A stretch of 64,000 bases of DNA from Carposina sasakii (Eukaryota; Arthropoda; Insecta; Lepidoptera; Carposinidae): the NCBI GenBank assembly GCA_014607495.2, contig CP053170.1, positions 5,704,001 through 5,768,000 on the forward strand. The letters are read 5' to 3'. Under the pieces are notes generated by a model. The model saw only the letters and a list, made by a program, of their open reading frames with translations. It searched no databases and had not been told where the DNA came from. Both the position numbers and the translations under genes were made by a program. Below, in pieces: positions 46,717 to 58,307 of the stretch; the stretch's first letter is position 1, and the number at the start of each line of letters is the position of its first letter.

Positions 46717-46722
46717 TTTATT
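46717..46722 (-). terminator. Poly(A) signal of the minus-strand gene ending at 46752
   Basis: TTTATT on the plus strand gives AATAAA 30 bases after the TAA stop. The two convergent messages must therefore end within a few tens of bases of each other, or overlap. Confidence 0.6.
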
Positions 46723-46751
46723 GTGCTATGAGATGTATTTTGATGACATGA

Positions 46752-49700
46752 TTACAAATATTGCGACTGAATGCTGTGTGTATTTGTTGCTTGTAATTTT
46801 TCCAAACCTGTAGCAAACTCCTGGCTACCGATTTGCAAGGGGTAAGGGTACTGAGATGTTTGTGCCATAGAATAATAAGTTCCCCAGAACCTGTGATCAC
46901 ACACACATTTAAAGCAACTTTTAGTTAGTCAAATTAACTTATGTACTTGAATTTTATTTCTCCCCTTTATGAGTTGACATTCACCCTATTTTTAGATACA
47001 TAGGTAATTTATACAGTATATTAAAATTTAAAACTCATACTATATTAAAACTCTAAAAAGTGGTAATTTATCTCTATTTACCAACAATTGGTGGGTTAGA
47101 AGAGTGGAAGACGCAAAATTTTAGCCTCGTTTTTTGCTTCACTACCCAGTATACATTTGTCATTCATGACTCTTTCTGGAGACTTGTTATTCTATGGTTT
47201 GTGCAGACCCATATGCCTTAAATATAGATTATCACATCTCTGTATCTCTATAATCTATATTTGGAGTGTATACACTGTGCATGTTTGAAAAATGAAAAGT
47301 TTGATTTGGTTAAACAGTGTATGCTCCTTACATTATTAACATTAGGGAGCAGTAACTAGGAACACAACAGATAATATTTATGATGGTAATGCCTTTATAT
47401 GCTACCCAAGAGGCTAACATAGGAACTAACTAAACTGATTGAATTGACTTTTTAATCTTTCTCTTTCCACATCCAGTACAGTCAATTACTATCAGGTCTA
47501 GGGGAGGTAGAACATGTATGTGTATAATACATGAAGCTAAGTATAAGAATACAAATTGTGAGGTTTGTTCCTTAGTTAGCTATTTATCTAGGTGTCTTAA
47601 CTGTTTCAGACTTGTTTACATAGCCCTAATTAATAGTTTCTCTTGGCCATGTATTTTCCTCAAGTCATGGTTATCAAAGGCTGCTTCAGCATATAAAATG
47701 TAAATCAAGAGACAGGTGGTATTTATTATGTTATGCTCGTATTGCCAACTTATACCAAACCAGTTCAAATTCTATGGTATGGAATGCCAGCAATGTGGAT
47801 GACAAGTTTGAAGTTAATAACTCAAGTAGAAAGTAGAGCCAAAACTTTCTCTTATCAGTAGATATCAAACATTTGCAAATACTTGAAAGTTGCTATTAGA
47901 ATAGGTACCTAAAAACATCGCATTTGATAAACAAAACTAAGCACTTACCTCCTAAACAAGGATTCCTAAGGTTTTTGTATGGTCAAACACGGTATTTCAC
48001 ATAGTTTAGGGATACATCGAAACAACACACACTGTTCTCATCTATTGTATTAAAACTTGATTACAATTTACAAGAAATTCTCACGGTTGTTAGTATTCAC
48101 ATCACACAAAAAGCTTAGTTATTTTGGTTAGAAAATCTCAAAAGTTTTAATCAAGTTCACGTCAAAAGTTCATTGAAACTACAGCCATCTAGCGGATGGC
48201 ATGCGAACTTCGTGAAAGCTCGATCGATTTGTCTGACGCGTTCACAGATTATATCACAGTTATGTATGCGTTCATTTCATACTGTTAAATTAAAATTGTG
48301 CTGTCTTGTTCATTTGTTTCTTGTAGTTTTTACGCCTCAGGAAGTATCTTATAACAAGATCATGATCGGTTAAATGACGAACCGGTTTTCTAGTCATATC
48401 CAAACCGAAGATGCTGGAAAAACATAATAATGAAATTAGGCTGTGTACATAATTAATTCTGCAGTTAGCTTAAGGCAAGTTCGACGCATGACCCATGTAT
48501 ATCTTAGTTATAATAGCATTATAAACTGTAGTCTACTAGTCACCTACCTTATACAATGAGCAGTACAAGTATTCAGAAGACGCAAATACGCTGGTAGAGC
48601 AAATTCTAAAGAAATATCCTCCATGGCCAATGTTTTCACTAGTTGTACAGGATCTATGTCCGTTGTAGCCATATCGCAAATTGTACCCTGAAAACATCAT
48701 AATTATTAATTATTCTATTTATTATTTCATAAAACCTATTCAATTCAATTTTCGGTCGTATGGCTCCGTCGATTGACCGACAACATAAAACCTAAAGCAA
48801 CTCAATTTGGATGTACCTACCTACAGGTTGGCTTCAGGCAGGCGTTTAGCCATAGACAATACCAAAGACGTTCGAGGTGCTTTTCGAAAGAAACCATATT
48901 GAGCCCACCTCAAAACAATGGCATAAGGGCATAAGGATTTCTTAATGCAGCTTCTATTGTGAAAGCGGGATGTTGTTAGTTACGAGAGTATTACAAGCAA
49001 TGTAGAGCTCTCGCTTCCAAGACTCTTTTAGTATAAATTATGAAAATTATTGCATGGATAGATAAGTTCGCACCGAGATATTACCTGAGTATAGGCGGCT
49101 ACATCGTGCCTCTGAGCTTCCAGCGACGACACGAGGCTCTTAGTGACAGTCCCGAACTGCATGCTCACATGTTTTATACAATTGTGGTATTTATGTTTGT
49201 GCAGGCACTTGTTTTCTTTTGCTTTCGCTGCTTTAGCCACCTATGGAATAAATAAAACAATTTCATCATCATCATCATTTACAGCCCTGGGAAGTCTACT
49301 GTTGGACATAGGCCTCCCCCAACAACCTCCACTCCGACCGGTTGGAAGCAGCCTGCATCCAGCCGACGCCAGCGACCTTGGCCAGGTCGTCCGTCCACCT
49401 CGCGGATGGCTGTCCCACGTTGCGTTTGCTGATACGTGGTATCCACTCTAGAACTTTCCAACTCGTTATGCTACGTTGTTATGGGTGCGTTTGATAGGTA
49501 TCCACCAATCTATCCATCCATTGACATCACAGACCATTAATACCATACGAACACGTAGCAACGTAGGTTTAGGAGGTAGTAGCAAATCTCTAGTGGAAAG
49601 CACGTCACGCCTTTAGCGCCAAAGTACCGTTGTACAGCTGACGTGCGGAATGGTAGGACTATGGTAATATGAGCAAAATGATTTGTTTAATTTAATGTTA

Positions 49701-52700
49701 TCTGTGCTGATGCGGGGTTTCAGTAAAATACACCGGCTTCATATTCGTCCGTACATGTCGTAAGAATCGACAAAAGAACTCGGGTATAAGCTCATGTGAT
49801 AAGCTAACTTGTTACTGAACTTGTTACATTAACATCTACCCGACCCAGTTATGCTAAATGTGGCTGTTAGATTTCCTTTATGATCATCCAGTCCTGGCTA
49901 GCCCATTTTGAGAATACCGGTATGCATAAAAATGCCAAAAACTTCCGTCTAGTTTGATCTTAGATATTACAACATTTAGCCATAAAGAACCCACCTTAAA
50001 ATAGCTGCTGATGCTTGTTTGCTTGTTTTTTTGATTAAGCACAGGTGCAATTAATGTAATAACTCCCTTACCTCCTTTATGTCATGTAACAGCTGCAACA
50101 CCTTGCTGTGGTAGCTGTCAAACAGTCTGATCAAAGTTTTCTTGGTGAACAGCACCAGATCCCTCTGGGAGGGCACCTCGTAAGTCCCGATGCTGGAGGG
50201 CAGCTCGTCTTCTGAACAGTTGTATTTTAGGATAGTTTTCCTTAGTTGCTTTAGAGGTTTAAACGTTTGCAATATCGGCTCATCATCATCAGGTGTAGTC
50301 TGGGAAATATTTTAAAAACTTACGTTAAATTAATTGGTGCCTACTAGTTAGGTGTACGCACCTATTAACTTACCAATAATAATTTGTAGGTAAGCAGATG
50401 ACGAACCCTGTGCTGTTGCGGTACTTCACTAGAATACATCAGCTCCATCTTCTTCAGTGAAGTCCTAAGAGTTGACTAAGAAAATCGGGTAATCTCTCAG
50501 GCGCTAGCAACTTGTCACTGACCGGGATTGGCCCACCACTCATTCCCGCCTCTGCAACTCCTGTGAGCCAGGATCAACAGAGGCGACCAGAAAAATGCAT
50601 ACCATAGCATAGAAAATCCCGGGGGACCTAACTAGCGACTATAAAGCATTAAAACTAATAGAAAAACAGAATGTGAAGTATGAAGATAGGTACCTATGCT
50701 ATATATTACATTAAGCACTGACTGACAATATTATTATATTACAATTGGAACATACGGATACTTTGTGTTACCTATGAGTTATTATGCCAATAATAAGCGT
50801 GACAAAATTCTTTGAAGGCACGGAAATTGTGCTTAGATGAGATAAGGTCATGATGATAAATCGGTCTGGAGACAGATTCAACTTGTCACTGACCATTAAC
50901 TTCTGTCCCCGCTATAGTAAACGTGACTGTGGGTTCTCTTTTATGTTCATGCAGTAGGTACTACTACTTCCATTACGGAAACACAGCCGTGTCTATACAG
51001 GGTTTTTCCGTTGCCACCCTTAACGAAGGATGCGTACTCTATACATCAAATAGAGTTTATGCCAAAAAAATGCTGGGAAACAATGTAAATGTTTTTGAAA
51101 AAAAAAAACATTAATTACTTGTTCGAGCGAAATTTGTGCATTTATGCAGAAAAACGCAGTATATTTACTCAACTTTGGACCCTAATATTTTGGGAACCAG
51201 ACACTTCCCAGGTATGCTTCCATGGAGAAAAATGATCGTGGTGATGAGGAAGATTCCGTAGTTTTCGGGAACGTTGACGACCAAAAAACACCTGTATGTA
51301 TGTACGAGTAGATAACGAAGCTAGGTACGGTCGGCATGACATAATATTATTTAAGTAGATATGCAATATCTACAATAAGTATTTAAATCCTATCGGAAGC
51401 CTCGTTCAACATACCGTGGCTATAGTCGTAGTAGAAGTCGCAGTAGTTGCATTAGTCACCGCAACAGTTGACAATGTACTCAAATGCGCAATCGGCGACA
51501 CATTCTTATGCGCCGTATGTATTTTCCTGGACATCAGGTCGAATCTTTTGAACGTTCTCGATGATTTTATGGGGCTGATAAATCCGGGTAATCTAGTAGT
51601 TTTAATAGTGTTGATGCTTCTATGCGTACGGGTGGTCTTCGCCCGATGACCGTGGCCGTGTTCGATGCCATCGAAGACCTCGTAGCCGGTGTAGGTGAGG
51701 CATGACGTCGCTTGAAGAGCTACTACGATCAGATCTGAGTGGAAATAAATAAGGAAAGTAGGCTGTTGATATTATTGGTAGGGTTAATTGTTAATATTTT
51801 TAGTTTTCGTACCTAATATGTAATGAAAATTTCGAAAATGAATATAAGTAACAATAGAAATAGCCCTTGAATTATATGATTTTAGGGAGGTGTGTTCTAG
51901 GTTTTAAGTTTTCGTTCTTTGTAAATAGATACAGATTCAAACTCCAGAATAACAGGAAATACAGGATGGTAAAAGTTGCACATAAACTTTTAGGAAGATG
52001 ACAACATAAAGTTTGTGTAGGAGGTATTCACCGTCTCATCCCATTTGCTATTAACAAATATATAAAGAACTACAAAGTTCACAATCTCATGAAACTAAGG
52101 GGTTGGTAACAAAACTTACGGCCGTACAAAGTCACACTCCACATAATCTCTGTTCTATCATTTAGAAACAGTTACCGTTCCGCAAACCAAGCCGTGCCCG
52201 ACTACGGCAGTCACGAATGTAAACTTTGCGAGATTATTCCATTGTGTAACTTGCTTATAAAATGATACGAGATGTTTGAATACACTGTTTGCGTTTACCG
52301 CTAGTTATGTTATGTATTACTCTCGTGTGGTTCATTTATGAGGGGGAGTGAACGCAATCTTTTGTCTTGGGTTAAAACAGGCATGGTGTTTTTGTTAGTA
52401 TCGTCACACGGAAGTTGGTAGGTACAGTGCGCTGTGCGACAAATGCACATATTTCTAATACTTGCTCACCTAGGGTTACTATCTAGCCTGTGCTAATGCG
52501 GGGCTTCATTAGAATGCATCAGCTGCATCTTATTCCGTGCATGTCGTATGAATGAACTCAGAAATATATACTTGTCGTTGATCTTTTACATGCGACCCAA
52601 CTATGCTGAATATGGCTGTAAGATTTCATTCACGAATTTTCGATCCTCCTATCCCATTTTTAGAAACACAGCCGAGTGTATATGTATAGTGTAGGTATAT

Positions 52701-53982
52701 TAGGTAACTACTGATGCGACTAACAAACGTACAATGTGATGAGCATTTTAGTATCTACCTAAAGAATACCAAAATTTAAAAATCATCTCAACATTTAACA
52801 TTTCATGAACTTAGTAGGTACCTACTTACTTATCCACCAGCAAATTCGGTGATACCTTTACCAAAGTTCGAAATTGTTGTCGCATTGTACATAGGTAAAG
52901 GTTGTCATTTTTTACAGCTGTTATGTTTATCAACATACTACTTATTCACTATCAATCTGCGAATGTTTACGTAACATTTAGCATCAATTTTCACTCGGTA
53001 TAGGCCGATATCAGGGATAGAAGGGCCGCACTGGCAGGTTTGTATAGGTAGATAATAATTGAACGAACAAGAACTACTGTAACTGTAGCGCGTGTAGCTT
53101 ATGGCTATATTTCGTTATGTACTATGAATGATTAGTTATAACAGTCTTCAATCAAAACAAGAGGTGTTTAAATATTATCTAACTACCTACCTTATATAGC
53201 ATGTCTTCAACGACCGCGTCCGTGTGCTCTCGTTTCTGGTGCTCGGCTAAAAAGGAGATACTCTAAACATTAGATCTGTGATTATATAATTTACTTAGTC
53301 TAAGCATTTGATTTTATACCAATTTGTTAAAGAGTTAGGTGGGCCGCTTTGCCAGTACCTACCTACTAGCAGTCCAAGAGCTTTTAAAATAGGATTGCTT
53401 CCATTGTAATGCGAGACGCAAGCAGTTAGAGCTATATCTCACCTCCATTAGTGGTTACCAGAAAAGAGGTCTAGATGAGGATAAATTACAAACTACGCCT
53501 TGGTCGCATATGTAGGTATATTTTGTATACGAAAATCAAATTCAAAGTAAGCTACGCCATGTGCGTGCGCAAGAGTGTAGGTAGAACGTAGAGCCAGAAA
53601 GAGCTCAATAACAATGTTCTAATAAAAATATTTATCTTCTGACCTCACTGTGCTATTATTCATTTTTGATTATTTTGGCCTGAGAATTAAATTAATAAGA
53701 AAAAGGGAAAGTTGGAAGTGTATGGCCAGGAAGGGTGTGCCATTGAGTGAGATAAGTGTAGGTATAAGTAGGTACCTATGAGGCGATATAGATAAGGATT
53801 CGAAGTATCATTAACTAGCGTGAAAATAGTCCTACAATAATAATTAAAACTGAATGGAATATTATTTCTAAGGCGTACCTTTTGCTTAATTTGAATATCC
53901 ATGCAAAACTTATCAAGGCGAACCAAAACAGTAGAAAAGCCACACTTGGCGGCATAAACGGGGAGGCTAGGGATGCGCCCAT
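46752..53982 (-). CDS. Unrecognised single-pass membrane protein, 7 exons
   Basis: Exons: 53879-53982, about 53187-53260, 51415-51734, 50072-50299, 49085-49240, 48548-48687, 46752-46890; 386 residues. It starts MGASLASPFMPPS with a hydrophobic helix at residues 13-31 (VAFLLFWFALISFAWIFKL), so it is likely a signal anchor. Then follow FLAEHQKREHTDAVVEDMLY, LIVVALQATSCLTYTGYEVF, a His/Gly patch (GIEHGHGHR), a basic and Thr-rich segment (TNATTATSTTTIAT), a helical part (LVLFTKKTLIRLFDSYHSKV), VAKAAKAKENKCLHKHKYHN and a C-terminus FWGTYYSMAQTSQYPYPLQI. All junction phases agree except exon 2 to 3, which needs the weaker donor GTAG|GTAGTT (53186) instead of AAG|GTAGGT (53190). The exon 2 acceptor I used is TTTAGAG|TATC. 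I do not recognise the family. Confidence 0.72.
46891..48547. other. Last intron of the unrecognised gene
   Basis: AT-rich. A minus-strand GGAG|GTAAGTGC site near 47947 could be a donor of an untranslated exon, but no acceptor or coding frame supports it. Nothing else was seen. Confidence 0.35.
49262..49445 (-). repeat. LINE 3' tail (type B)
   Basis: ATCATCATCATTTACAGCCC, GGACATAGGCCTCCCCCAAC, CACTCCGACCGGTTGGAAGC, GGCCAGGTCGTCCGTCCACC. It ends about 20 bases from the acceptor of the exon at 49240. The minus-strand frame reads GEAYVQ-like in other copies. Confidence 0.78.
50529..50625. repeat. ~95-bp dispersed repeat, second copy
   Basis: TTGGCCCACCACTCATTCCC, GAGCCAGGATCAACAGAGGC, AGCATAGAAAATCCC; see 42112-42215. 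Confidence 0.75.
50996..51296. mobile_element. Non-coding element M5, copy 1
   Basis: TACAGGGTTTTTCCGTTGCC at the left and CACCTGTA at the right, with TTTATGCCAAAAAAATGCTG, TTATGCAGAAAAACGCAGT and GACACTTCCCAGGTATGCTT inside. The copy at 57276-57652 matches along its length. The short terminal match ACAGG/CCTGT suggests a DNA-transposon derivative. Confidence 0.72.
51735..53186. other. Intron 2 of the unrecognised gene
   Basis: AT-rich. Near 52560-52690 there is a CGACCCAACTATGCTGAAT / GATTTCATTCACGA block that recurs with variation near 49850, 50900, 55400 and 59230, so it is a low-copy dispersed repeat. No gene is seen. Confidence 0.35.
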
Positions 53983-54390
53983 TTTTGTGTGGTTTAATTT
54001 ATTGCTGGATTTTTCTCATAGCCTATAATTTGTATACTATCATGTTTATTTATTTCTGCGATGGGAATTTCAAAGAATTTTTACTATAATTTTAATGTGA
54101 CATGATGTTCTCGACTTTGACTTTCCCTATAATAATCTCTCGTTAGAGAGTAAGCTATATTCTTTGATAATAATACTACTCTTTGACTTTGACTTTTAAC
54201 ACATTGACAATGACACAGGCAAGATTTTTTGACACATTGACACTGATTAAATGAAATAATACCCTAGGGTACGTCCACCTTGTAGGCCTTAATTCATTCT
54301 CTCATATGTTGCGTCGTGGATTCCATTAGTCGTGGAATTCTTTGGAATCTAATTTAAATTCCAAAGATTCACAAATATGTCCTCAACTTA

Positions 54391-54600
54391 TCTATCATCA
54401 TCATCATTTAAAGCCCTAGGAAGTCTACTGTTGGACATAGGCCTCCCCCAACAACCTCTACTCCGACCGGTCGGAAGCAGCCTGCATCCAACCGACGCCT
54501 GCGATCTTGGCCAGGTCGTACGTCCATCTCGCGGGTGGCCTTCCCACGCTGCGTTTGCTGATACGTGGTATCCACTCTAGAACTTTCCGACTCCATCGGC
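54391..54600 (-). repeat. LINE 3' tail (type B)
   Basis: TCATCATCATCATTTAAAGC, GGACATAGGCCTCCCCCAAC, CTCCGACCGGTCGGAAGCAG, TGATACGTGGTATCCACTCT. Nearly identical to 49262-49445. Confidence 0.8.
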
Positions 54601-54718
54601 CATCAGCTCTTCGAGCTATATGCCCTACCTTATCTATATTCTATCTATATCTATAATTTATTTTACCTCATCACATTGCGTCACATTTTCTTAGCCGGAA
54701 TCGGAAGCAAACATTAAA

Positions 54719-54770
54719 TCAATGTTTGAATCTACTGGGATTCGAACCCAGGACCTATGGCCGAGTAGGC
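54719..54770 (-). repeat. SINE (family B) fragment
   Basis: TCAATGTTTGAATCTACTGG then GATTCGAACCCAGGACCTAT keeps only the B-box half of the element. Confidence 0.65.
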
Positions 54771-55662
54771 AGATTTGGGTCAACTCATAAAAGATAATAC
54801 ATAGCTACATACATGAACTCACGCCTCTTTCAAAGTTTACGCGGACAAATCTCGGGCGTCCGCTAGTTTTCCATAAATCACATAGGTAGCACGAATTTCC
54901 CGTTTCTTATTCCATTAATTTTAGATACTTAGACAGGACTATTCTCAGCGTTGGTCTATGTCTGAAACCTTTTAGCAAGCCGCTTTTACTTTTGTTTGTA
55001 CTTTGTAAATGCCCATTGGAGTGGAATGGAAGTGTTCATTTTTACCGGCTTTTCATGCAATACGTTGTATGAACGTAGCTTTACATATAAATTAGCTACG
55101 TACCTAACCATAGAAAATATTAACTATTGATTAACAATGTCATGACAATGAGGTTGTCATGGATATCGAAACATGTCAAAACAGAGATCAAATCAAAAAA
55201 ACACATTTTGTGAACAAAACAATCAAAGATTAAACTTATTCTCTTACAATACCTGTAATTGAGAACGATTGAAATCCATCGGTCGGCTATTTTAAAAGGT
55301 ATCCTTAATTAATTATAGTATGAGTCGACTAAGGAACTCGGGCATTTTCTTAGGCGATAAGCTAGCAACGTAACAGTCTGTCTCTGATTATATTTACATC
55401 TGTTCATCTATTCCCGCTAGACGTGGCTTTGAGATCTCCTTTATGATCCAGCGGTTCCGGCTATCCCGTTCTGGGAACGCAGCTGTACTTTTATAAAAAA
55501 TCCTATAGGTACCTTCTTGGTACCTAAGTGAAAACTATGCACAGATTAACTGTATGCCAACTTACAACCAACTGTGTTCTGAAGGTAATCAAGTTAACTA
55601 ATCTAACAATAACTTCATCTTTAATCTTCATCTCTAATAACTTCATCAATTCCTATTTTCAG

Positions 55663-56261
55663 ATGAATAAGCCACTAGACCAGAGTGACTTCGCTGCCAT
55701 GGAGGAGCAGCTCAAAAATTGCGTGGAGGAAGATCGGAAGTACTGGAGGGTGAACACAGTCAAATGCGATGCCATTTATACGGCCAAGTCTTATGAGGAG
55801 TTCGCGTATGTTTGTCTATCTTTCCTTCCTTTTCTGATCTGATTAAAACACTGCAGCCACAGGCTACTTAGGTAGGACCGATTTTTCCAATCAGATACCT
55901 TATCTGAAGGATGCTGTCTGCTGTCAATATCCTGGTCAAGTTTTAGAGAAAGGCTGTCTTCTACTGTAAAAATCTGTACGTTAGTGTAGTGCAGACTTAA
56001 TTCTACGACCGATACGTATAAGTACCTACGTTGTGCATCTGCTGCGGTCTACTCACATAACTGTATCTATTGAGGTAGTGTGTTAGTAATACCATAGGCA
56101 TGCACGTACACGTTTAAATAATTCTTCTCCTAAATAGCCTTTTTTTCAGAGATCGTGTGGCAGCGGCACACCTTCAACCACTGCAGAGAAGCGATTACAA
56201 AAGCAAGAATGTGAGAAGCTGGAATCAGTTTGCTGCTAAAGAAGATAACTTTAAGGAGTAG
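55663..56261 (+). CDS. Ccdc103: CCDC103-like dynein-arm factor, short form
   Basis: Two coding exons, 55663-55805 and 56150-56261, give 84 residues. Sequence: MNKPLDQSDFAAMEEQLKNC, VEEDRKYWRVNTVKCDAIYT, AKSYEEFADRVAAAHLQPLQ, RSDYKSKNVRSWNQFA, then a stop after NFKE. The pattern of an acidic helix, SYEEF and a conserved SHLKPLxR-type block matches the N-terminal dynein-attachment domain of CCDC103, which in vertebrates helps anchor outer dynein arms to axonemal microtubules. The large C-terminal domain of vertebrate CCDC103 is absent. The phase GC|A = Ala is exact. The start is fixed by the acceptor directly before the ATG. A role in sperm flagella is inferred, as insects have few motile cilia elsewhere. 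Confidence 0.82.
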
Positions 56262-57275
56262 GTAGGTGTTGGAGTCATGTAAATTATTGGTAGGTTCTGA
56301 CCTGCTTGCAATGTGTTTGAAAAGTAAGAATATTTTAGGCGTCTCCTTGATGTTATGTGGAATGTCCACGATGATTATGATACTTTATTATAAATTTCAT
56401 TATATATTAGTAATGTGGACAACTTATTGAATTTTTATTGATATTGTAATGAGTTCTCTTTCAGAGATAAGCACGCCTTTGTACATTTTCTTTCATAATT
56501 TATTTCTGTATATAATTGTATGTGTACAATAAAGAATAAGAATGAGTTACATATAGCTACTGAGTACAGTCATAGAGGAATCTTATTCCTCTATAGTACA
56601 GTTACATAAAGCTGACGGTGTTATAACCAGAGGTCGGAATTAGGTAGTCATTTATGTACTTGCACTGATTTCATACAGCGAAAGAAGAAAGTGGATATGC
56701 CTCAAATTCCGGTATTAATTTTAAAGAGCAGAAATTTTATGTTAATTATCTTTGTTTTATTTGTCTATCTCTGAGGGTTTTATTATTATTTATTTGTAAT
56801 ATTGTTGGCCACACGGGATTGTCCATTAGAAATCCTGGGAAGGTCCACATTAATATCAACATTTCGATGCAAGTACATAAATGACTACCTAATTCCGACC
56901 TCTGGTTATAACGTTTATTCTGAGGTTTGTTCAGAGATATGTCACCGTTGTCGGAGGCTAGTAGGTGCTGGGAAAATTAAAATGTAGGTATTATACTGGT
57001 TATCTGACTCGCAATTCTAAAAATATACATAAACGTAACATACGATTGGGTTCCTTAACATGGAGTACCCATAGAACAGCGGGTCAGATGTATTAGGTAT
57101 TGTGAAATCGTACCTAAATACTTCAAATTAAGTTACAAGCTGGGCACTAGAAATGAAACAATTATTTATTTATTGGATATATTTCGGTATAGATTCTATA
57201 AATAATATGACGTAATGATTTACTTGCAAGTAGTAAAAAATAGGTAGAGTTATAAAAATAGGTAGAGTTATAGTA
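56262..57275. other. CCDC103-like 3' UTR and spacer
   Basis: The UTR probably ends after the AATAAA at 56528. From about 56610 to 56915 there is a foldback pair: GTTATAACCAGAGGTCGGAA then TTAGGTAGTCATTTATGTAC at 56610 is inverted near 56876-56912, so a MITE of about 300 bp is likely there. Confidence 0.55.
56528..56533 (+). terminator. Poly(A) signal of the CCDC103-like gene
   Basis: AATAAA in GTACAATAAAGAATAAG, 267 bases after the stop codon. Confidence 0.55.
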
Positions 57276-57652
57276 TACAGGGTGTTTTTTTGTGGCCACC
57301 TTTAACGAATATACATGAAATAAAGTAAGTTTATGCCAAAAAAAATGCTGGGAAAAAAAATTTTTTTTTTGAAAAAAATTTTTAAATTCCTTGGTCGTGC
57401 GAAATTTATAGTGTCTAGTGTTTATGTTAGTTTTTTTTATAGACAGATATTAATTATTTTTCGTGAAAAAATCCTGCTACGCGCGTCTATGTGCATTTAT
57501 GCAGAAAAACGCAGTCTATTTACTCAACTTTGGACCTTAATATTTTGGAAACCAGACACTTCCCAGGTATGCTTCCATGGAGAAAAATGATCGTGATGAT
57601 GAGGAGATTCCGTAGTTTTCGGGAACGTTGACGACCAAAAATCACCTGTATA
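57276..57652. mobile_element. Non-coding element M5, copy 2
   Basis: TACAGGGTGTTTTTTTGTGG at the left and AATCACCTGTA at the right; the interior is as in 50996-51296, with an extra poly-T/poly-A segment and a GTCTAGTGTTTATG insert. Confidence 0.72.
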
Positions 57653-57974
57653 TCAAAAATGATGTAATAGAAATTAATTGCCCGAGCATTATCCTTATTT
57701 TAGCAAAAATAACACGAATGCGACAGTTAGGTACTTTAACTTAAAGTTACTGTTAGTGGCCGAATTGTTACAAGAATTGTACAGTGAGTAGAGTCGAGTG
57801 CACTGAAACTAACATTTTTAGATGTAGAAGGCATTGGACGAATAGCTGCCTACCTACATAGAGCCTAATAGCCGTTACGCACTGCATACAAAAGGTATAT
57901 AAAGGTAGGTATAGCATTCCTTACCAATTTTCTTTTGTGAATCTTAAAAAAAAAATATCTTGTGGTAATATGAA

Positions 57975-58145
57975 AACGGTATCGGCAAACGCAGCGTGGG
58001 AAGGCCACCCGCGAGATGAACGGACGACCTGGCCAAGGTCGCGGGCGTCGGTTGGATGCAGGCTGCTTCGGACAGGTCGGTATGGAGGTTGTTGGGGGAG
58101 GCCTATGTCCAGCAGTGGACTTCCCAGGGCTGAAGTGATGAATAT
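57975..58145 (+). repeat. LINE 3' tail (type B), plus orientation
   Basis: GGCAAACGCAGCGTGGGAAG, CGGACGACCTGGCCAAGGTC, TCGGTTGGATGCAGGCTGC, GGGAGGCCTATGTCCAGCAG. One frame reads DLAKVAGVGWMQAAS and LLGEAYVQQWTSQG then stop, the C-terminus of an RTE-like LINE ORF2. Confidence 0.82.
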
Positions 58146-58307
58146 GAAAACTAGTATATTGGGTAAACCTAGGTTAAGTTATGACCTATAACTGCCTTTT
58201 AACATAATTCGTTTGCCGGGTATCCGTAGCTAAATATATTTAATTTTTACAATATCAGTCGCAAATTTCCACGAAATCATGGTGTGCAGGCTCTAGCTCT
58301 AGACGAG

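Larger units (their letters stand above)
53983..55662. other. Divergent spacer upstream of the CCDC103-like gene
   Basis: It holds the promoter of the minus-strand gene at its left edge, a type B LINE tail (54391-54600), a SINE B fragment (54719-54770) and a family R end (near 54840-54870, minus). The CCDC103-like message has an intron ending right at its ATG (CTATTTTCAG|ATG), so its first, untranslated exon must lie upstream in this stretch. Confidence 0.45.

Noticed and set aside
47940..48010. Untranslated minus-strand exon with a GTAAGT donor
   Set aside because: No acceptor, transcript or coding evidence; noted only in the intron entry.
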